Assembly (NCBI GenBank): GCA_019155205.2
Contig: JAHNZQ020000004.1
Coordinates: 3,357,233-3,395,988 of the forward strand
Length of the DNA stretch: 38,756 bases
Reading direction: 5' to 3'
From: Gracilaria vermiculophylla
Lineage: Eukaryota > Rhodophyta > Florideophyceae > Gracilariales > Gracilariaceae
The position numbers and the translations under genes are program-made. Below the pieces are notes generated by a model. It was not told the origin of the DNA. It saw nothing but the letters and a program-made list of their open reading frames with translations, and did not search any database. Positions 9,416-20,307 of this stretch are shown one piece after another (positions within the stretch are counted from its first letter, which is position 1; every line of letters starts with the position of its first letter).

Positions 9416-11254
9416 GTGGAATTCTTCCTTAAGGTGATTCGGAAGTGGAAGAAAATCACCCCCGACCTACTCCTCTATGGCCCCCACAGAACTACCAATG
9501 AAATCCCGCTTCAGGATCTTCAAGCAATTGCCTCCTTCGGTGCACGCAGCACGCGAAGCGCTCCCCAGGAGATGCCCGCCACATTGGAGGGCCCTAAAAG
9601 TCTCCTTTGGAATCCTGGCTCGTCCGTGGAGCGTTTCAGGAGTCGCCTTAGGAGAATGCATGATCAGAGACAAGCGGAATCCCCCGCGACACCTCTGGAG
9701 AACGCCGATGTGGAGGTTGAAGAATCGCTTACGGAATCGAAGCCGCCAACTCAGGAGCTACAGGGACAGGTACACCCAGATAATAACTCCCTCCTGGAGT
9801 CGCTGGGCCCGCGCCTTATGGATTGGCTCTCACGAGAGCTCGTCGAAAGAATATATGCAGGTTTTGGAGCACACTTCGGAGCGCGCCGCCACGTCCTTGT
9901 GGAGGAAATCGTAACAAAGAGCGCCCACCGTGCTGTGGGTGATTTGTTGGATTCCAACCCCGTCCTAGAGGTGATCATAGATGTTACCCGTGCGAAGGTG
10001 TCTTCCCAAACCGCGCTGACGCTCCTCACGGCGACGTTTCAAGGATATTCTTCTGTACAGGAGAGGGTCCTTTTATCAACACCTGAGGTGACCCCGGGCA
10101 GAGAAGGATAGGACACTACCATCCCCTGCGCCAGAGGAGGAAAGGATACTGCAGCAGGGAAACGGGAACACCTCAGGAATCTTGCTATAAACCGTGTGCA
10201 TCCGATGCCTTGTGGAGGAGGACAGGATATCGGTCGCGAAGACGTTCACTCAACGAGAGAAGGATAGGACGATCATCGGGTGGATCCAGATATCGGTTGT
10301 ATCGTCAGCAACCCAGACCACCCAAAGAAAAGACGCCAAAAGAAACGGAGGGACAAAGAAAGAAAGCGAGACACCGACTCGGAGAAAAGCTCAGACTCGG
10401 AATCCGTACACAGCTCCAGCTCGGAGGACAGTACACCTCCCAGGGAGAAAAGCAGAAGGGTCAGAAAGGTCGTCCCGCTGAAAGACCTCTCCGCCAGAAG
10501 GGTTGCCTATGACACCTGCAGGTTAAATGGTCGCTCCGCTCTTAACGACACGTCAGTCGCTGAACGACTCACGAAGATGCAGCGCCGCATGGATATTCAA
10601 ATGAAGAAGCACTCCTTCTCAGGCGAAGACCCTATCTCTGTGTTGAATTTTTTCACACGCTTTCGTTCAGCCAGTAATACCAACGGTGTCCATGACAGAG
10701 CCGCCGTATGGTGCTTACAGCTCTACCACACCGGCCCAGCGCACTCGCTGGTGCAATTACACATCACGGGGGAGAGCACCATTGTGGAAGATCCTGGAAC
10801 GGAGATCTTGACGACGTACCCGGAGGTAGTCAATTTTCTCCTGAAACGGTACGCAACGGAGGAGGTGATAGCCGATGCGGGGGCTGAAGTCACCTCCTAT
10901 AGGCAGAAAATGGGAATGACCGGAACGGAGTTCTCACAAAACCTGTGGACAAAGGCACTACGGCGTGGGAAGGTGTATTCCAAATGGCGATTGAAGTCAT
11001 TGTTTGTCGAGAGACTCCTTCCTTCGATCCGACCGAGGGTGCATAATCACCAGACATTGCACCCAAAAACCACCTATACAGAGCTAGCGCGTTTCGCGGA
11101 ATACTATGGGGATACCCACCGTGCCGCTCGTTGCAGCCACGCTCCACTTTCGGACAAACCGGCGGCATCAAGGACCCGTCGGGCATCCGCCCTGACGTTG
11201 GACTTCAGCACCTCGGAGGTGTTCGACGAGCTCACGCTCGTAAAAGAGCAATAG
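9416..11254 (+). pseudogene. gag: Gag polyprotein, copy B, with two in-frame TAG codons
   Basis: One frame runs from about 9416 to 11254, broken by TAG at 10109-10111 and 10265-10267, each inside the same 15-nt word. The N-terminal third matches the inverted gag of element C. A Lys/Arg/Asp/Ser-rich linker (KKRRQKKRRDKERKR) precedes a capsid-like domain starting near MQRRMDIQMKKHSFSGEDP and containing VLNFFTRFRSASNTNGVHDR, the usual look of a Ty3-type gag core. No CCHC zinc knuckle is visible. The first codon of the open frame is GTG; by comparison with element C the original ATG probably lay near 9454, where B now has ATC. Pol follows in another frame. Confidence 0.8.
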
Positions 11255-11355
11255 GCCCTTGCCCTCATATACGCCTCCTCTCAGGGAGCACCGTCTAGGA
11301 CGAAGACACCCTCGTCTCTCACTTTGTACGCCTCGGCAGGATCTTACAGGAGTAT

Positions 11356-14300
11356 ATGATTCGCAAACCCTCGAGGGTACCCATCGCATTGCAGTTTTTG
11401 CTTGTCTTGAGAGCCAGTACACTGTACGACTCTCACTCCGGCAATGAGGGCTGCCATTCTACAGGAACGGGAAAAGAACTTACAGGACGTAAAGCACACA
11501 ACAAAAGAGAGCGGAAATTATTGAACCGCGTATCGCGACATCCGCGTCTCTCAAGAAAACTACGGTTACCGCGCTTGACGGGCAGTGCAACCTTGCCAAC
11601 TCTTCCTCACACCAGCAGCGCAGGGGCAGGTATCCAAACCGGTTGCATCTACGGGGAGCACGGCGCATTCCAATGCGTAACCGCAGCAGCCGTACCCTAC
11701 TGGAGCCCAGCCCCCTTCCAACCAGGAAAACCCTCAGAGCCACGCATAGAGGCTCCACGTGGTTCCTCAATATCGAGCCTCGTCTCCACGGAGGTCGCCT
11801 TTAGGAAAGGGGGAGGCGCCGTCTGCTCCGTCGACGCAGAATCGACGGCCCCCCCAATCCCGTTGAACGCATACGACGCCTTCGAGGATTCTGTTTGCAC
11901 GCTCCACCGTGAGAAGTACAAAGTGTTCGCCTCTATCGGATGTTCCTCGTTCGCCTCCACCACGGTGCGCGCTATCCTCGACACCGGAACTGGCCCCAAT
12001 CTGGTGCACGTCGACGTGCTCCCGCGGTCTGCTCTCGATTCCTTGAAAACTGGAGAGCTCCCTACGGTGCGCGATGCATTGCATCGAGCACTGAATATCC
12101 TCGGTGCAATACATCTGTATCTCTGAATGGGCTTTCCACAGGTGAAGGTGTGGTTCCTTGTGGCAACCAACTTGGCCGCACAATGCATATTGGGCACTTC
12201 CTTTGTGGATCGGTGTGTACGTGCAATCTACCCACGCCTGCGTAAGGTGACGATGCACGACGACGTTCCGGTAGATAACGTGTCCGCATTTCCAAGACTG
12301 CACGCCAAACCACGTCACGTGGATAATCTTTCAAAGAAAACGGAGTCGAATGAGCTCCGAGTTGTGAAGAGCACCGAAATACCCGCGAGGAGTCAGGCCG
12401 AAGTTTGGGTGTACACCTCTGCGTCTGGCCTTTCATTCCTACAGGGAAGTCCACACCTGGTGAGGAAGAATCGCTCCATGATTGCGAACGGTGTTATTGA
12501 AATAGTACCGAACATTCCCTTCAGGGTCGCGCTCGCCAACCTGAAGGATTTAACGTTACGGCTCCAGAAAGGAACTGTCGTCGGAATGGCACTACACGCC
12601 GATGCTGGATTGGCTCCTCTTCCATGTGTGCAAGACCTTGTGGAACGCGATGCCATCACAACCATGGTGGCTGAAACGACTTCAAGGGCTCCAGAAGAAG
12701 AGAATCCTGTCCCCTGGTAGGAGAAGCTTCAAATTGGCGAAGATTTCGCAGAGTATTGCCATAGGATAATAGAGATGCTATCCGCCTTTGAGGACATGTG
12801 CTCCGGCTGCTTGGGTCAGGTTAGTCTGGCCAAGCACAGGATCCGGCTCACACCGGATGCGAAACCGGTATATCAACTACAGAGGAGAGCCGGACCCCAT
12901 GCGTGCGACTTCGAAAGTGATGAGGTCCACCGGATGTTGGAGATGGGCGTTAGCAAACCTTCCAAATCCAAATGGGCCTCCCCAGTGGTATTTGTGAAGA
13001 GGAAAGATGGTTCCTTGAGGTTCTGTGTTGACTAAAAACGCCTCAACGAGGAGGCGGTACGCGATTAGTACCCAATACCCCGTATGGACGAATGTATCGA
13101 CTCCTTAGGTGATGCATCCATTTCCCCCACGCTGGATGCGAACATCGGCTACTGGCAAATCAGTATATATAACTCGGATAAGAATAACACACCGTTCACG
13201 TCGATGTGCGGGATATTCAGATTCCTAAGGATGCCATTTGGTTTGAAGAATGCATCCGCTACGTTCCAACAAGCGGTGGACATACTCCTGTCAAAGGTGA
13301 AATGGCGGTACGCTTTGGTGTATAATGATGATGTCATCACATACTCCCGGAGCTTGCAGGAGCACTTCATGCATGTGAAACATGTGCTCCAACTTCTGAA
13401 GGATGCTGGAATCACCTCAAAGCTGGGGAAATTTTTCTATTACAAGTACTCGGTGGATCACCTTTGGCACGTTGTGCTCCCGGGCCGCCTACAGGACTCC
13501 ACAAAAACTCAGGTCGCTATCAAAATAGCTCACTCTCCCACGAACCAGACGGAGCTCTTCTCCTTTCTGCGGTTGTGTAATGTCTTCCAGAGGTTTGTCC
13601 CGAACTTCTTCACAATCGCGGGGCCGTTAAACCGCCTCTTCGAGAAGGGCAAGCCGGCGCAATTGGCTATCTTGACGGACAAGGAGGTTAAAACCTTGGA
13701 CACCATGAAGAGGAGACTAATAGAGCCACCGATCTTTGTACTTCCGAAAATGCAAGGCGAAATGTTGCTGGACACAGACGCCTGTAAATACCAGGTCGGA
13801 TGTGGCCTCTTTTAGGAACAACCTGGAAGTGGACTTCAACACATCGGATACTGGAGTCGCTGCCTCACACCTACAGAACGAAATTATTCCACCTCGGAGC
13901 GCGAATGTCTCGCCATCGTATGGGCGGTATTGTTTGTACGCTCATATCTCAAAGGTACGCGTCTCACCTTCAGAACGGACCACACACCACTGAAGTGGAT
14001 ACTGTCTTTGACGGATGCTTACAATCGCTTGGAAAGGCGGATGCTCAGCCTCCTAGAGTTCGAGTTTGACATTGTCGGACATCCAGGATGCCGACGGGAA
14101 AGAAAGATCCAATGGGGAATGCTTAAAATGCTGTGAACCTAGAGTAATGTGCAGTGAGTTCCCTGAGGTGATGGCCCTTCTTAAGGAGAAGAAAGAAGTT
14201 CTCCCCATCACCATAGCGGAGTTCCTGAAGGAGCAGAGTACGGATGCGTAATGCAAGGAGTGCCTCACTAGTGTGGGGAGTCTAACATCGTCATTCGGTT

Positions 14301-15790
14301 TCGACCCGGAAGGCGTACTTGTACGTCGCGCTCCCCTGGATGGAGCTCTCCAAAAGATGGTCCCGACGACACTACGGACGGCGGTGCTGTATCCCTTGCA
14401 CTACTCTCGCCTCGCCAGGCACTCCGGTGGATCGAGTATGTATTTCACCATGCGGAGGGAGTTCTATTGGCTGAATGTGGTTAATGACGCCTTCCAAATG
14501 GTGCCGGACTGCCACTCGTTCACCACCGCTAGGGGAAATATACGGAAACACTGGACACCGCTCACTCTTTCCCCGCTTTCAGGACCTTTTGAGTTCGTGG
14601 CCATGGACAATGTGGCCCCTCTCCCAAAGATGGAGCGAGGGTACAGATTTCTCCTCGTGATCACTGATCGTTTCTCCAAGATTACGCGTGCCATAAACCT
14701 TCGAAGAACCACTGCTGCAGTGATTGCCCACGCCTTTCTGGAGCATTGGGGTTTCCCATATGAGATATCGTTGTACCTTCTCACGGATAATGGCCCCAAG
14801 TTCGCGGCAAAGCTATTCAGTGACGTCTCCGGGATGCTGGGGATGAAACAGTTGTTCCCAACTACCTATAAGCCCCATACCAAAGGGCAAGCGGAGAGTT
14901 TCAACAAGACCATGGCCTTAAGGCTAAAGCAATACGTAGTGGATCATGAGAAGGATTGGGACGCATCTGTGGCCCTGCTCACGTACGCATACAATCTGCA
15001 GATGCAATGCTCCACGGGGCCCGCTCCTTTCAATCTGATGCTTTCGTGCATTCCGCCTAGTGCCGTCATTGCGGCAAGCGCCACGGCGTACCCGGCGCAT
15101 GGGCCACAAGTACCAACAGCAGCGTGAACAAAACGCTCCATCTTAATGCAATATGAGGACGCACTCTCCCTCACAAAATAGAGGCTCAACGTCTCGTAGA
15201 GGAGATATAAACAGGACTTCGACCGGAAGGTGAAGGAAGGCCTTCACCTGAAGGAAGGCGACGAGGTTTTTCTCGACAAACCTGGAGAGACATCCGACGA
15301 ACCGCCGGACTTCACACACAAGTTAACGCCGGCCGCCTTAGGGCCTTACAAAGTCCTAGCCACCTATGGAGACACTGCTGCCAGTGAGGTAAACGGGCTC
15401 CAAGACGTTGTCTTCTGGAATAGGGTGACGAAAGTCCCGACGCTTAGCCTTTCGGGAATGCCTGCAACCCCACCTCAGGGACCATACGCGGAATTACCCC
15501 AACCGACCACCTCAAAAGTGACGACACCACTGGATACTAAAGAATTTATCACTTCTCTTAGTGAACCAATGCTGGAGGCTCCAGATGCCATCAAGACCCC
15601 TGAAGGTGATATCCTCTACGCGTTGGACCATATCGTTCCCTACCGACACACCTCTTCAGAACTACTGTACCACGTCAGATAGTATAGTTACACCTCAAAT
15701 AACCTCACGGAAGAACCTCCGGAACACATTCCTGAGAACTTCCTTAGAAGATACCACGCCAATCTGATGCGAAAACGCCTCTCCACATAG
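11356..15790 (+). pseudogene. pol: Degenerate Ty3/gypsy pol (protease to chromodomain), copy B
   Basis: Protease is seen as VRAILDTGTGPN, with the DTG catalytic triplet at 11980-11988. RT has WASPVVFVKRKDG, RFLRMPFGLKNA and a mutated active site YNDD at 13321-13332 (YIDD in copy A). RNase H keeps TDHTPLKW. About 96 bp covering the end of RNase H (the RPGINHQAADTLSR stretch of copy A) is deleted near 14075 and the frame changes there. Integrase keeps its D, D, E residues (VAMDN, LTDNGPKF, GQAESFNKT), but the second cysteine of its zinc site is lost. A GPY/F module (LGPYKVL) and a decayed chromodomain end at 15790. Nonsense codons occur near 12124, 12718, 13033, 13066, 13813, 14249, 15125, 15179, 15197 and 15680. 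Confidence 0.93.
11801..11813 (+). promoter_or_regulatory. PPT-like purine run inside the protease region
   Basis: TTAGGAAAGGGGG here is identical to the 13 bases of the polypurine tract at 6350-6362 and to the run at 3531-3543. It could be a central polypurine tract, as lentiviruses and Ty1 have within pol. That role is inference. Confidence 0.35.
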
Positions 15791-16067
15791 ACGCTTCCGT
15801 TTAGGAAAAGCGAAGGGGGCATCTAACCGGAGTTGCTTCTTGCCTCCGCTGTCTATCCTGTCTATCCCCCACCTGGAGTTCTCTTTTCGCCTCCAGGACG
15901 CTGTTCCTTGCTTTTCGCATGCTCTTGAGGCGGAATTTTCTGTCGTTGAACGCGCGGGCACGGCCTATTTGTATTGCAACTACCGTTCATGAAGCTTCTG
16001 CTCCAAATTAAGGATCTTTTATTCCGCCGCTACCGGTAACTAACTCTAATTACCAGGGCTCTTTCAC
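15791..16067. other. Spacer between pol and the antisense gene, copy B
   Basis: No gene is seen. It is homologous to 3521-3776 of copy A and carries the diverged purine run TTTAGGAAAAGCGAAGGGGG just after the pol stop. Confidence 0.5.
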
Positions 16068-18156
16068 CTAGAGGTCACCGAGCTTCGTCGTATACTCCGC
16101 TTAGAGGCGAGTTTTTGCCGTGAGCGCTTGGCTCTAGAAGAACTCGGAAAGGCTTTCCTTGATGGCCGCCATCGAGGCTCGGTCCGCTCGGGCCTTGGCT
16201 AGTTCTATGACCCAGGCACGCGCTTCGGGAAGAGTCTCTACAGGAGAAGCTGAGGCAGGACGGCAAGTCATCAGGCACGCCTGCAACAACTCCTAAAAGG
16301 CAGCAACTAGAATCCCAGAGGATAATCGTCCCGACGGTGCACCCAAAGCGGCCACCTCCGGTCATGGAGCAGTAATGGCCACGAAAGGAGCCGCGAACGC
16401 CGGATCAGCTGGGACAGTGGCTTTCCGATGGAACTCTGTAGGCTTCACCGTGGAGGTCGGCAGAGCCAAAGACGGAGTCAGTGATACCGGAGGTGACGGC
16501 GGTGCGAGAACTGGAGCGCTCCGCAGGCGAGGTTTAAGAAGAGGCGCAGGGACGCTCGGTAGTCGGAAATGTACCACCGGGACCGAAGTTACGGGGACGG
16601 GAGCAATCTCGTTCTCTTCCATTGGAGACACGGTGGCTACCACTGCAGGAACATCCGGCATGACGGCGGGCCGCGGCGTTAGAGCCTCAGGAGGCGCACC
16701 CATATCCTAGGACGGAGCCTGTAACCGATGGGGCGTATGATTTGCCAGGCTCTCCATCAAGGGGTTATAGTCGAGGACTCGGAGCCGTGGCACTTGAAAA
16801 ACTCGAGAAGGCGCAAGGCTGAGAAAGGCCGGGTAGGTTCGCCCGTCATCGTCTCCTTTGGGACTCTTCACGATGGTGTGGAACTTATCTTCGCCGTAGT
16901 CATACCAAAAGAGGCCAGCGTATCGTTCCATGCCACCTGCAGGTTATAATTTAGCAGCGTCTCTGCCTCTGATTCAGACCACGCGGTGCCCTTCATCAGG
17001 TTCCAAATGCCGAATGAGCGCAGGACCCATATAATCGACGCCGACGAGGGTAGCAGACGTCCAGCGGTTGGCTGATAAGAAGAATCCCAGTGGAGGCGAC
17101 CGTCGCGGCACTGGGTATAGGAAATGACGCCTTCCTCCCCTGCTTGGAGATAAGCCATCAGAGTGCCGACCGCAAACTCCGTGGAGGCGATCAACACGAC
17201 AAAACGCCGTAGGAAGTCAAAGGGATCTAGAGCCTTCGAGGTGTGCTACGCAAAGGTAATGGGTTTTGCCATGCAGAGGTGCGAGGATACCCAGTGGTCC
17301 CTCCAAGAGGCTTTCACCTTGAGGTGGTACTTCGGACGCTGCTCGGAAGGCATGTCGGGGATTTCCGTGTTATGCCACCCATAGAAGTACCCGAAGGCGG
17401 TGCGTACTCGGGTCTCATCTGCAAGATGCGTCCCCCAACGATTTTCGTTGAGCCAGTACAGGCGATCGTATGGGGGATCGAAGGGAAACACCACGAGGGC
17501 CGAGCATCCATCTGCAATGCTTCCGGGTCGCCCCGCTTTTTGGTGCGAGTTCTTCTTGTGAAGGAGTAACTGGTGTCGTGCCTGGACCCCCCGTTCCTCG
17601 TCGCCCGTGAGACAAGGAGTATCGCAGTGTCACACCGTGCTTGCAGCGTTGTAACCGTGCACCGGAGTGTGGAGTCAGGGAGCGTGACAGGCGTCCACCG
17701 GTTCCGCTTCTGGTCGTCCCAAGCAACCTCCAGAACGGGGCGGAATCGCATCGCCTGGAGGTACAGTCCGAAATGGTGGATGTAATTCTCCACGGGGCAC
17801 GGGAGGCTGACGCACCTGTCGTGGAACGGAACGAAGACCAGCATAGTGCGATGGTTGAATCGCTCCCCCGGGCGGAATGGTGCATCGGTCGAGGTGTGAT
17901 ACACCTCAGGATTGGATGGAGACGTAGGCGCCGGAGTCGGAGAAGACATGCCGAGGGTGTATGTAGCAGAATAAATGGCGACCGAACATGTCGTAGCAGC
18001 TGAGGAGAGTGATCTAACGCCACTTGGAGAGGGGCCCGACGTTATACGCCCGACCGCGGAAAAAACCGCGTCGAGGCGCCATTGTGGAATTCGCGGAATG
18101 GACGAACAACCGGAGGCCGGCGAGATATACAGCACCATGGCGGTGCGCAAATTCAT
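16068..18156 (-). pseudogene. Antisense gene of the retrotransposon, unknown function, copy B
   Basis: This is the counterpart of the copy A antisense gene, starting at an ATG (18156) followed by a second shared ATG at 18138. The N-terminal section is open for about 190 codons (LVFVPFHDR, CPVENYIHHFGL) and then shifts frame. The middle reappears in a second frame (FDPPYDRLYWLNENRWG, RTAFGYFYGWHN) and the remainder in a third (FWYDYGEDKFHTIV). A Pro/Ala/Val-rich segment and a tail similar to that of copy A (MAAIKESLSEFF) close it. Several positions that are stops in copy A are sense codons here, which supports one ancestral protein of about 690-700 residues. The function is unknown to me. Confidence 0.7.
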
Positions 18157-18325
18157 ATCTAGTGGAGGCCGACAGGGTCGCAGACGAAAAGAGTATGAGA
18201 TGAAGCACCTTCACTGAGACTGAATGAGCGAGCGCGATGAAACGGTAATCTCCAAAGAGAAATCCTTGAAGGAATCGGAGCGTCGAGTGCCTTGAGGAAG
18301 TCAGTGACCAGTCTCTAAGACTACT

Positions 18326-18680
18326 TATGTAACCACTGATTCTTTTTAAAACGTAGAGTTGAAATTAAACCAACAATCTTTCGAATTTTTGATCTCGAAA
18401 CTCATGAAATATAGAATCTTACATGATCAGAAAGGGCAAAAAAAGAACAAGAAATGTTGCAAAAATAATAAGAACTTGAGTAGAAGAAGTATCTACTGGA
18501 TGCATTTCTTGGTTTCCCAGTGTTAAATTTTTTTAACAGAATGTCAAAAATCGGTAGATGAAGATAAATGATACTTAGACGTAGAGCACTAAAAACAATG
18601 AGCAAGGGGTTTTAAATTTTTTAGTACTATTCTATCATTCTCTAATTAGGCTACATTAATTTTTAGTTGTGTTTCGATGG
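18326..18680. other. AT-rich DNA between truncated copy B and the Harbinger element
   Basis: Composition switches from GC-balanced retrotransposon DNA to AT-rich DNA at about 18330. No gene or repeat is recognised. Confidence 0.6.
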
Positions 18681-18768
18681 TGGGAGCTTCCTGAAATCCT
18701 AAAATGTGCCCGTCACAATTTTTGTGAACAGTCACAAATAAGCATGCACAAATTCGCGTTTGCACCTG
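18681..18768. repeat. Left terminal inverted repeat and subterminal repeats
   Basis: The outer 16 bp pair with 22229-22244. Subterminal copies of CACAAWT/ATTTGTG words (CACAATTTTTGTG, CACAAATAAGCATG, GCACAAATTC) resemble binding sites spaced along the end. Confidence 0.7.
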
Positions 18769-19261
18769 AAAAGATTGAACGCAAATGATAGCGAATACTA
18801 AAACCGTCATACTGTAAGACTTTGAGTATATGGTCCACCCCTTTGAGAACTTACTCCAACCCTTCGAGCACACGCTGTTCCCGTTATAGCAGAAGTCGGC
18901 CCTTTACAGTTAAATCTATGCTCGCTCATGCAGCGGATCCTCATTACCAAGGTTTACCGGTCCACAAACTCCCAACCCAAGACTCAGTTTCATGTCCACC
19001 AGTTATTTGTTTATCCTGCTTCTGCTACGCTTTAGGCATAGTAAACTCCTCCAAAACGAGTCTCTACGCCACAGGTCGGGCTTGATTGACCGTCAAATAC
19101 GGGACCGACGAATACCCAGAATCGCACTACGGGATCTGAGTATGTCTGCGTTTACGATTTTGTTCTGATCAGGTTCAGATCAAGAAGTTATAACTCTGAC
19201 TGGAATCTATCACTTCGGATTCCAGTACATATCGATCAAGTTTTCACCGATTTATATTTCC

Positions 19262-20143
19262 TATTCGCCGTATTCGAAAGATGGATACCTGCGGAAGCTA
19301 CCTCTTTGCCCCGTTCGCCGGGGTAGATCGCGTTCGATGACTGCTTTGCACTGTTTGGGGCTTACCTTGGCATGGAGTCGGTGCCGTGGATCAGAGATGG
19401 TGCTTTGTACGCTCTTTGGTAGAAAGTCTTTTGTTTGCTCAATATTTCTTTGCTTTGGTCGACGACTTTTGCTACATATTCTCTCGCAGGACAACGAGGC
19501 AAAGATTCGAATGCCTACATCTGCCGATCTTGTGGAATTTCAAACTTCTATCAGCGCAAAAGTATTCGTGGCTAAAAACGTGTACTGCATTGCTGATGGG
19601 CTCAAATTGCACTTAGAATAGTCGTGAGATGCTTTGATTCAAAATATGTTCTATAACGGGTCGACTCATGACCATTACGTTGGAAACATATTTGTCTTTG
19701 CCTCTAATGGAACAATTATCGCATTTGCGCTTAATACGCCGGGGTCAATGCATGACTCCGTCATTGCAGAAGGCGGAAAGATTTCCGAGAAGTTGGAACT
19801 AGTTTTTAGGAGCTTCGGTGGTACATGCGTTGTAGACTATGCGTTTTCGAAGGGATAGTACGGCTGTTTAGTTAAAAGTTCTCCGGATCCAATAGGTCGG
19901 TCGGATGGGAATTTGGAACATTACGCTTTGCTCGGACAGGCGACTTCAGCTTGTCAGGCCTCGGAATGGGAAATGCGGGCATTGAAAGGAAGTTTTCTTC
20001 GCTTGAAAGATAGAATGTTATACAAAGAAAGATGGGATCGGAAGGTCATTCTGAACAGCATTGCTCTTGTTATTAATCTTCGCACACGATTGGTTGGTCT
20101 AAATCAGCTTATTGCCACTTTCATGCCAGTCATGAGCGTTTAA
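19262..20143 (+). pseudogene. PIF/Harbinger-type DDE transposase relic
   Basis: One reading frame across the region matches the DDE_Tnp_4 type of transposase common in oomycetes and algae. Recognisable stretches are RSMTALHCLGLTLAW, VYCIADGLKLHLE (first Asp), MFYNGSTHDHYVGNIFVFA, NTPGSMHDSVIAEGG, CVVDYAFSKG (second Asp) and ASEWEMRALKGSF (Glu). Stop codons at 19619 (TAG), 19625 (TGA) and 19856 (TAG) break it without frameshifts. The N-terminus upstream of 19262 is not clear. It would cut and paste the element, but this copy cannot make a full protein. Confidence 0.85.
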
Positions 20144-20307
20144 GCAAACTACTTATTAAGAAATTGAGTTTTCTGGACTGGTATCAGTGGATTCTATTGA
20201 CAAGCAATTCCTTATGATCCATCACCAGACTTTTTCCCAATCACCGTTATCATAAACAACTCTATCATTTTACTACGACGCGCCATTTACATCTCTCATC
20301 GCTCCTT

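Larger units (their letters stand above)
8768..18325 (+). mobile_element. Ty3/gypsy LTR retrotransposon copy B, 3'-truncated
   Basis: The order is 5'LTR, PBS, gag, protease, RT/RNase H, integrase, chromodomain, then the antisense gene on the minus strand. Homology to copy A ends near 18325, about 0.5 kb before the place where polypurine tract and 3'LTR should be, and neither is found further right. Gag and pol carry several nonsense codons and a roughly 0.1-kb deletion. The full family element would be about 10.5 kb. Confidence 0.92.
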
